From NCBI GenBank assembly GCA_021826225.1, contig JAKBAV010000006.1:16719-80718 (forward strand): a stretch of 64,000 bases of DNA. The letters run 5' to 3'. The translations under genes were made by a program, and so were the position numbers. Shown in pieces: positions 58,223 to 64,000 of the stretch (its first letter is position 1; the number at the start of each line of letters is the position of its first letter). The notes under the pieces were generated by a model. That model did not search any database. It was given only the letters and a program-made list of their open reading frames with translations, and had not been told where the DNA came from. The stretch is from Pseudomonadota bacterium. GTDB lineage: Bacteria > Pseudomonadota > Alphaproteobacteria > Acetobacterales > Acetobacteraceae.

Positions 58223-58943
58223 GCTTCTGCGCCTCCTCAAGCCTCGCGGAGAGGGTGTCATAAAGAAGCGTCCGCGCCGGTGGAAGGGGGCGATGGCGGG
58301 CGCTGAACATGCGGGCGAGAAAATGCCCGGTCAGCGCCAGGGCGGGGATGCAATCAGCGGTGGAGTCCGGCCCTTCCCCGATGAGAAAAGCCGGGAGCTG
58401 CAGCAGCCGGTCGCGCCATTCCCCGGCTTCCGACAAGGTGACCGCACGGCCGGTGCGGGGCGAGACGTAGAGCAGCGGATCATTGCCGCCGCCACCACCC
58501 AGGTTGAGCCCAAAGCCTAGCTCGCGCAGCAGCACCAGCTCCCAGCGGCATAATTCGGGCAGCGCGAAACCGGCTATGTCGATGCCCGCGAACAGGCGCA
58601 GCAGCCCGGCGAAGCTTTCCGGGGCGGGCTCACGCTCAGGCAACGCCCCGGCCGCCAGGGCACAGGCGGCGTTCAGAATGGCGAGATGGCCGGCATCATG
58701 CATGGCCAGAGCGGCCACCGGGCGCACCAGCTCGCCGGTCATGGCGCCGAGCTGGCTTTCCAGCCGCGCTACCCAGCGCAGGCGCAGAATATTGCCCGGC
58801 TGCCAGATGGCGGCATTGCGGCGCGCGGCACCCCCTTTGGCCATGCCCCGCCACAGCCCGCCCTCGGCGAGCACCGTGGCCAGCAGGTCGCCCTCGCCAT
58901 GCTGGCTGATCTCCAGCAGAATCGCGGGGCCTTCCCATTCCAT
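58212..58943 (-). CDS. recO: DNA repair protein RecO
   Basis: RecO helps RecA load on SSB-coated single strands in the RecFOR pathway. The 243-aa product begins [25 protein letters not shown], an OB-fold start. The helical domain follows ([18 protein letters not shown]). It lacks a cysteine ribbon. It lies between the FkbM-like gene and parC, in one minus-strand run. Confidence 0.88.
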   Translation of the reverse strand: MEWEGPAILLEISQHGEGDLLATVLAEGGLWRGMAKGGAARRNAAIWQPGNILRLRWVARLESQLGAMTGELVRPVAALAMHDAGHLAILNAACALAAGALPEREPAPESFAGLLRLFAGIDIAGFALPELCRWELVLLRELGFGLNLGGGGGNDPLLYVSPRTGRAVTLSEAGEWRDRLLQLPAFLIGEGPDSTADCIPALALTGHFLARMFSARHRPLPPARTLLYDTLSARLEEAQKHAD

Positions 58944-58958
58944 GACGTCAGATCCAGT

Positions 58959-60176
58959 TCATACCAGCGTCGCGGAGATGATCTCGGCCCAGGCGTCGGC
59001 GGGCGAGGTATTGGGTGCCGCCAGCTCGGTGGTAAAGACCACCTCGCAGCGGCCCTGATGCTCAGGCAGGGCCAGCACCAAGGCGCGCGGCCGGGCATCG
59101 GCCAGGGTTTCACCGCCGGCGGCCAGCACCGTGCCGGCCTCGCTCAGCAGCTTCACCGTGAAGCGCACCGCGGCTGCCTGGTCGCGGGCAACCCGCATGG
59201 AGACCTGCAGCTCGGCATGATCGCGCAGCTCGACCGATAAGGTGAGCCGGGCGGGCGGCTGGCCGGGCCCATTAGGGTGCAGCCGCACGCCGCCCCCTGG
59301 CAGATGAAAAAAGCCGTCCCCGGCGGTATTCTCGACACGAAAGAAGCGCGCCGGGCCATCCGCCGCCAGTACGGAAACGGGCCGCGACGCCGGCGGCAGG
59401 CGTTGCTTGCCGCGCCGGTACAGCAGCACGTAATCGCCTGATATAACCGTTATGAACTGGGCAAGCGGATAGCAGCGCGCCAGATCCGGCGCCAGCGGCA
59501 CGCCGCCGGTTTCCACCGCGATCATCCGCAAGGCGGGCGGCAGTGGCGCGCGCAGGATCGCTTCGGATGCCGCATCCGGCGTGATGATCAGCGTATCGGC
59601 ATCAGAGAAGCGGTGGAAGCTGAGCAGGTTGGCCAGTTTGCGGCCCTTGATGGTGCCGGCGGGATGCGCCAGCAAGGCTGGCCGCCCTAGCTCCCCGGAC
59701 CGCGCGAAAAATCCGTAAGTGGTCTCCTCGGCGCCGATCGCGGTGCTGACATAGGTGATATTGTCATAACTGAGCGTATTGAGCAGGCCGGTGCGCTGCA
59801 GCACCGGATCGGGCTCGATGGCGAGGATTTCCGCGCCGGGATAATCGCTCGCCAGCGCCACCGCCCGATAGCCGGAGCCGGCGCCGATTTCGACGATGCG
59901 GCGCGGCTCATGCGCGCATTTCAGCCCTCTGGCCCCGGGGTCGAGCATGGCGATGGCGCGGTCGATATCGCTGGTGCCGCCGCGCAGCCAGAGCGGATGC
60001 ACGCGCTCCTCGACCATAACGGCGGCCAGCCCGGTCAGACCCGAAATCTCCTCACGCAGCCGCGCCGCGCTCGCCGAAGCCGTGCGGGGAGCCCCGGCCT
60101 GGATCCCGGCTAGGGTGTCCTCGGGCATCGGGATGAAGGCTGCGTGATGCGGATCGCGGAAGTTATCGCTGGTCAT
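58959..60176 (-). CDS. FkbM-like methyltransferase domain protein of unknown role
   Basis: The 405-aa product has an N-terminal SAM-binding domain (RIVEIGAGSGYRAVALASDYPGAEILAIEPDP). A variable middle part follows, then a C-terminal beta-rich half (RFFRVENTAGDGFFHLPGGGVRLHP) without a family I can name. The layout resembles FkbM-type proteins with an added domain. It overlaps the amidohydrolase gene by 4 bases. Confidence 0.6.
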   Translation of the reverse strand: MTSDNFRDPHHAAFIPMPEDTLAGIQAGAPRTASASAARLREEISGLTGLAAVMVEERVHPLWLRGGTSDIDRAIAMLDPGARGLKCAHEPRRIVEIGAGSGYRAVALASDYPGAEILAIEPDPVLQRTGLLNTLSYDNITYVSTAIGAEETTYGFFARSGELGRPALLAHPAGTIKGRKLANLLSFHRFSDADTLIITPDAASEAILRAPLPPALRMIAVETGGVPLAPDLARCYPLAQFITVISGDYVLLYRRGKQRLPPASRPVSVLAADGPARFFRVENTAGDGFFHLPGGGVRLHPNGPGQPPARLTLSVELRDHAELQVSMRVARDQAAAVRFTVKLLSEAGTVLAAGGETLADARPRALVLALPEHQGRCEVVFTTELAAPNTSPADAWAEIISATLV

Positions 60177-61303
60177 GCCAGGGCTGCCTTGGCCGTGGCG
60201 GCCAGGTAGGTTGCCGCGAGCGGCAGCAGCGCGTCGTTATAATCGTAAGCCGGGCTGTGCAGCGCGGCCGAGGGACCATTGCCGAGCCAGGCATAGGCGC
60301 CCGGAATATCCCGCAGGAAGCGGCCGAAATCCTCCGCCGCCATCGAGGGCGCCATGTCGCGCCGTACCGTGAGCCCGGCCTGGCGCGCCGCCGCTTCGGC
60401 CAGGGCCACGGCTGCCGGATCGTTGACCGTGGCGGCCAGCGTGCTGTCGATTTTAAGATCGGCCGTGAGATCATGCGCGGCGGCGATGTGACGGGACAGT
60501 TCGGTCATACGTGTTTGCATTAAACTCATCATTGAGTCGGAGAGGGCGCGCATCGTGCCTGCGGCGCTGGCGGCATGGGGTATCTGGTTGCGCGCCTCGC
60601 CCGCCGCAAGCGTGCAGGTTGAAATAACCCCCGCCTGCAACGGATCGGCATTACGCGCGACGATGGTATTGAACGCGATGACAAGATGCGCCAGCCCCTG
60701 CACCGGATCGGCGGTGAGATGCGGCATGGCGGCATGGCCGGCGCGGCCGTGCAGGGTGACGGTGAAATTCGCGGCGGCCGCCATAACGGCACCGTCATGC
60801 AGGGCGACGGTGCCGAGCGGCAGGCCGGGCCAGTTATGATAGCCAAAGATCCAGGACATCGGAAAACGCGCCAGCAGACCATCGGCCAGCATGGCCTCGG
60901 CACCACCATAACCCTCCTCGGCCGGCTGGAAAATGAGGTTGATGGTGCCCCGCCAATCGGGATCGTCGCGCAGGATTTCCGCGGCACCCAGCAGCGAGGC
61001 GGCATGGCCGTCATGGCCGCAGGCGTGCATCACCCCGGCATGGCAGGACGCATGAGCAGCCCCGGTGCTCTCGGCGATCGGCAGCGCATCCATATCCGCC
61101 CGCAGCCCTATGCTGCGCCCCGCCCCACGCGCCAGTTGCGCGACAATGCCGTGGCCGCCGATATTGACCCAGTACTGAATGCCGAGCGCATCCAGCTGGG
61201 CCGCGACATAGGCAGCCGTGCCGGCCTCGTAGCATGAGAGCTCCGGATGCCTGTGCAAGTAGTGCCGCCAGCCTGTCATGCGAGCGGTTCGTTCATATGC
61301 CAT
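60173..61303 (-). CDS. M20 family amidohydrolase (hippurate hydrolase/aminoacylase type)
   Basis: The 376-aa product has HRHPELSCYEAGTAAYVA, GLRADMDALPIAE, MHACGHDGHAASLLGAAEIL (metal ligands) and IFQPAEEGYGGAEAML (catalytic Glu). These are M20 hydrolase hallmarks. It likely removes acyl groups from amino acids such as hippurate or N-acetyl derivatives. It is the first gene of a minus-strand group that continues with the FkbM-like gene and recO. Confidence 0.9.
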   Translation of the reverse strand: MAYERTARMTGWRHYLHRHPELSCYEAGTAAYVAAQLDALGIQYWVNIGGHGIVAQLARGAGRSIGLRADMDALPIAESTGAAHASCHAGVMHACGHDGHAASLLGAAEILRDDPDWRGTINLIFQPAEEGYGGAEAMLADGLLARFPMSWIFGYHNWPGLPLGTVALHDGAVMAAAANFTVTLHGRAGHAAMPHLTADPVQGLAHLVIAFNTIVARNADPLQAGVISTCTLAAGEARNQIPHAASAAGTMRALSDSMMSLMQTRMTELSRHIAAAHDLTADLKIDSTLAATVNDPAAVALAEAAARQAGLTVRRDMAPSMAAEDFGRFLRDIPGAYAWLGNGPSAALHSPAYDYNDALLPLAATYLAATAKAALA

Positions 61304-61622
61304 TCAACGCTCCCGGGGGGTATGTAAATTTTCCTGGCACGATTTGTCGATATGGAACCTGGCAGAATACCTTACCAAACAGATTACTTCGTGAGCGAAG
61401 TTACTAAATGTTAATTTTTTGGCCAGTATTGCGACGAGGACTGACAGCATGTTTGCCTCGGCATAAAACCCCGTATCAGGCTTCTGCCTCAGGTAATATG
61501 CACTAGTATCAATTGAGCACTATATCCGCACACAGTCTATAAATTAAGACGTTTATTGTGAAGAATTAAGTTTAATAATTACCAAAATTTAATAGTCAAA
61601 ACCTGACCCCGCACGGGGGAAA
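61304..61622. other. AT-rich intergenic region
   Basis: About 320 bases lie between two minus-strand genes without a credible ORF. It is rich in A/T, with two copies of AATTAAG around 61544-61571. A short CCCCG-N2-CGGGG hairpin sits next to the ubiG stop. No insertion-sequence ends were seen. The right part probably ends ubiG transcription, and the left part may carry the M20 promoter. Confidence 0.4.
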
Positions 61623-62363
61623 TCAACGGGCTGGAGCCGGCAGAGCCCGCGATCCCTCAACCGCCTCCGCCATGACCAGGTAATTCACCGACATATCGCG
61701 GCTCACCTGAAAATGCCGTAGCCGCGCGGAAAAACTCAACCCTGCCGTATCAGCGAGCCGCAAACCCGCCGCCCGGCAATGCCGGCCGAGCTCCACCGGG
61801 GTTATGAATTTACGCCAGTCATGCGTGCCCCGGGGAAGCAGGCGGAGAACGTATTCCGCGCCAAGTTTTGCCACCATGAAGGAGGCGGGAGTGCGATTGA
61901 GAGTGGAGAGGAAGAGCAGCCCGCCAGGCGCCAGCAGGCTGACAAGGAGGCTGAGGAAGGCCCGCGGGTCGGCGACATGCTCGAGGACTTCGAGCGCCGT
62001 GATGACCGGAAATTTCGCGCCCGAAGCAGCCAGGGCCTCGGCCGTACCGTGGTGGTAGGCAAGCGGCAGGTTCTGCCCCGCGGCATGGAGGCGCGCCGCC
62101 TCTATCACCTCGCCCCCGGCATCCAAGCCGAGCACGTCGTAACCCGCTTTCGCCAGGGCTTCCGAGAGCAGCCCGGCACCGCAGCCGACATCGAGCACCC
62201 GCGTGCCGGGGGGAAAGCGCGGGGCGATGCGCGCCGCCACCCAGGCGGCACGCGGCCCGTTCATCATGTGCAGCGGGCGCATCGGCCCGGTCTCATCCCA
62301 CCAGCGCGCCGCCAGCGCGTTGAACTGGGCGATTTCCTCCGCGATGACTGATCCCGTCTGCAT
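61623..62363 (-). CDS. ubiG: Ubiquinone biosynthesis O-methyltransferase UbiG
   Basis: UbiG carries out both O-methylations in ubiquinone synthesis. The 246-aa product has EIAQFNALAARWWDETGPMRPLHMMN at the N-terminus and the SAM motif RVLDVGCGAGLLSEALAKAG. It also has FLSTLNRTPASFMVAKLGAEYVL and the late RDMSVNYLVMAE segment. These match the family closely. It is divergent from lysC, with an 81-base gap. Confidence 0.95.
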   Translation of the reverse strand: MQTGSVIAEEIAQFNALAARWWDETGPMRPLHMMNGPRAAWVAARIAPRFPPGTRVLDVGCGAGLLSEALAKAGYDVLGLDAGGEVIEAARLHAAGQNLPLAYHHGTAEALAASGAKFPVITALEVLEHVADPRAFLSLLVSLLAPGGLLFLSTLNRTPASFMVAKLGAEYVLRLLPRGTHDWRKFITPVELGRHCRAAGLRLADTAGLSFSARLRHFQVSRDMSVNYLVMAEAVEGSRALPAPAR

Positions 62364-62444
62364 TGCCGAATTTTTGCTCCGCCGCTATGTGACGCCACTC
62401 TGTTTCCCACAGGGGAGCAGTCTACCACAAGGGTTGGCGATGTT

Positions 62445-63656
62445 ATGCGTATCGTGATGAAATTCGGCGGCACTTCGGTGGCCGATCTTGACCGGATCAG
62501 GAATGTGGCGCGGCGGGTGAAGGCCGAGGTTGAGCGCGGCCACGAGGTGGCGGTGGTCGTCTCGGCCATGTCCGGCGTGACCAACCAGCTCGTCGGCTGG
62601 TGCCAGGAGCTCTCACCGATGTTCGACGCCCGCGAATATGACGCGGTGGTGGCGACGGGCGAGCAGGTGACGGCGGGGCTGACAGCGATCGCACTGCAGA
62701 CCATGGGCATCGAGGCGCGGAGCTGGCAGGGCTGGCAGGTTGCGGTCGAGACCGATGGCCAGCACAGCAAGGCGCGCATCCAGAGCATCGAAGCCGAAGA
62801 GCTGCTGGCGCGCATGGCGGCCGGCCAGGTCGCTGTGATGGCCGGATTTCAGGGCATCGGCCCGGATAACCGGGTGACCACGCTGGGGCGCGGCGGCTCG
62901 GATACCTCGGCCGTGGCGCTGGCCGCGGCGCTGAAAGCCGACCGTTGCGATATTTATACGGATGTCGACGGGGTTTACACCACCGATCCGCGTATTGTCC
63001 CTGGCGCGCGCAAGCTGAATAAGATTACCTATGAGGAAATGCTGGAGCTGGCCTCGGTGGGCGCGAAAGTGTTGCAGACCCGCTCGGTTGAGCTGGCGAT
63101 GAAGGAACGGGTGCGGGTCCAGGTATTGTCGAGCTTTACCGACGCGCCCGGGACGATGGTTGTTGATGAGGATGAGATCGTGGAACAGGAAATCGTGGCG
63201 GGCATCGCCTATTCGCGGGACGAAGCCAAAATAACCGTGCGCCGTGTGCCGGACCGGCCCGGCATCGCCGCGGCCATTTTCGGACCGCTCACCGATGCCT
63301 CGGTGAATATCGACATGATCGTGCAGAATGTCTCGGCCGATGGCACCACGGATATGACCTTCACGGTCGGCAAGACCGATTTCCTGCGCGCCCAGGCCGT
63401 GCTGGAAGAAGCCAAAAAATCGATCGGCTATGCCGAGATCACGGCGGATCAGGATGTCGCGAAAATCTCGGTCGTGGGTGTGGGCATGCGCTCGCATGCC
63501 GGTGTCGCCGGCACTATGTTCAAGACCCTGGCCGAAGAGGGCATCAACATTCAGGTCATCTCGACCTCGGAAATCAAGGTGAGCGTGCTGGTGGCCGCGA
63601 AATACACCGAGCTTGCCGTGCGCGCCCTGCATACCGCATACCGTCTCGATGCTTGA
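62445..63656 (+). CDS. lysC: Aspartate kinase
   Basis: Aspartokinase phosphorylates aspartate at the head of the lysine, methionine, threonine and diaminopimelate pathways. The 403-aa product starts MRIVMKFGGTSVADLDRIRNVA. It has the catalytic TLGRGGSDTSAVALAAALKADRCDIYTDVDGVYTTDPRIV, and two C-terminal ACT domains (ITVRRVPDRPGIAAAIFGPLTD; ISVVGVGMRSHAGVAGTMFKTLAEEGINI) that allow feedback control. Length is normal for class II monofunctional enzymes. Confidence 0.97.
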   Translation: MRIVMKFGGTSVADLDRIRNVARRVKAEVERGHEVAVVVSAMSGVTNQLVGWCQELSPMFDAREYDAVVATGEQVTAGLTAIALQTMGIEARSWQGWQVAVETDGQHSKARIQSIEAEELLARMAAGQVAVMAGFQGIGPDNRVTTLGRGGSDTSAVALAAALKADRCDIYTDVDGVYTTDPRIVPGARKLNKITYEEMLELASVGAKVLQTRSVELAMKERVRVQVLSSFTDAPGTMVVDEDEIVEQEIVAGIAYSRDEAKITVRRVPDRPGIAAAIFGPLTDASVNIDMIVQNVSADGTTDMTFTVGKTDFLRAQAVLEEAKKSIGYAEITADQDVAKISVVGVGMRSHAGVAGTMFKTLAEEGINIQVISTSEIKVSVLVAAKYTELAVRALHTAYRLDA

Positions 63657-64000
63657 ATCTACCGCCCAGGCCGAAGCCAGCTTCGAGGCCCTGACCAGAC
63701 GGGGCCGCGAATTTCTCGGTACCCGACACGCCATAATGGCGGGGGCGATGAGCTGGGTGTCCGAGCGCAACCTCGTTGCCGCCATCTCCAATGCCGGCGG
63801 GTTCGGCGTGATCGCCTGCGGCGCGATGCCGCCGGAGCTGCTGGAGCGGGAAATCGCGGCGACCAAGGCGCTCACGGACAAGCCCTTCGGCGTTAACCTC
63901 ATCACCATGCATCCGGCGCTGGAAGAGCTGATCCAGGTCTGCGTGCGGGCGCGGGTGGGCCATATCGTATTCGCCGGCGGCATCCCCTCCGCCGCGCATA
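63649..64000 (+). CDS. Nitronate monooxygenase family protein (N-terminal part, cut by window edge)
   Basis: Only about 117 codons are present, beginning MLESTAQAEASFEALTRRGREF. The segment HAIMAGAMSWVSERNLVAAISNAGGFGVIACG and KPFGVNLITMHPALEE match the N-terminal part of FMN-dependent nitronate monooxygenase/enoyl reductase-like TIM barrels. It overlaps the lysC end by 8 bases in another frame, which suggests coupling. It runs off the right edge. It is less like the copy at 44421-45497 than each is like the family (visual impression). Confidence 0.75.
   Translation, partial: MLESTAQAEASFEALTRRGREFLGTRHAIMAGAMSWVSERNLVAAISNAGGFGVIACGAMPPELLEREIAATKALTDKPFGVNLITMHPALEELIQVCVRARVGHIVFAGGIPSAAH

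Noticed and set aside
62613-63983. 456-aa minus-strand ORF antisense to lysC
   Set aside because: Shadow of aspartate kinase; His/Arg-rich translation typical of reverse frames.

Overview
The window is about 64 kb of dense, GC-rich bacterial chromosome. Most sampled coding lines are well above 60% GC, with GC-ending codons and very short intergenic gaps. The sequence points to an alphaproteobacterium, probably Acetobacteraceae (Acidocella/Acidiphilium-like). Supporting this are the gene order of the division and cell-wall cluster, a FYDLN-acid zinc-ribbon protein, sdhCDAB, a UbiK-type protein, an ETFB-methyltransferase-like gene and ubiG/lysC side by side. The family assignment is inference from recognised proteins; no search was run. 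No tRNA, 5S/16S/23S rRNA, CRISPR array, insertion sequence or prophage was found.

Region 1 (1-18.0 kb, minus strand) is a complete dcw cluster read right to left: mraZ, rsmH, ftsL, ftsI, murE, murF, mraY, murD, ftsW, murG, murC, murB, ddl, ftsQ and the start of ftsA, which runs off the left edge. Nearly every junction is an ATGA, GTGA or TGATG stop/start overlap, so the cluster behaves as one translationally coupled operon. It makes UDP-MurNAc-pentapeptide (murC-F, ddl), lipid I and II (mraY, murG), and the divisome and septal synthase (ftsA, Q, L, W, I). Upstream of mraZ lie rnpB (RNase P RNA), an AmpD-type amidase and a TerB/J-domain protein, all on the same strand.

Region 2 (18.0-34.4 kb) is mixed metabolism. 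It holds a fused hydantoinase/5-oxoprolinase coupled to an AsmA protein, a FYDLN protein, and aroA-cmk. A minus-strand omega-aminotransferase plus semialdehyde dehydrogenase pair follows. Then come a coupled pair of poorly known proteins (DUF6976-like and DUF952), a sulfotransferase-like protein, an OxyR regulator, a short ORF that may be a gene remnant, and a 43-aa basic small protein.

Region 3 (34.4-44.4 kb) carries sdhCDAB, a METTL20-like methyltransferase, and two 82-aa paralogous single-pass membrane proteins flanking an AT-rich stretch. These are followed by ubiK and a plus-strand chain hldD-lgt-MidA-like-pgeF-lipoprotein whose later junctions all overlap.

Region 4 (44.4-64 kb) holds two nitronate-monooxygenase-like genes (one at the right edge), a tyrosine phosphatase, an MsbA-like ABC exporter, an MFS protein, purD, xseA and a low-GC gene of a macro-domain-like family. 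It continues with an O-antigen polymerase/ligase protein, sufE, parC, recO, an FkbM-like protein, an M20 amidohydrolase, ubiG and lysC.

The best candidates for something undescribed are the paired 82-aa membrane microproteins (38.7-39.6 kb), the compositionally foreign gene at 52-53 kb, the DUF6976-like/DUF952 pair, and the long periplasmic tails on the neighbouring ftsL and ftsI products. I did not find a clear new multi-gene system. Everything outside these loci reads as core housekeeping.
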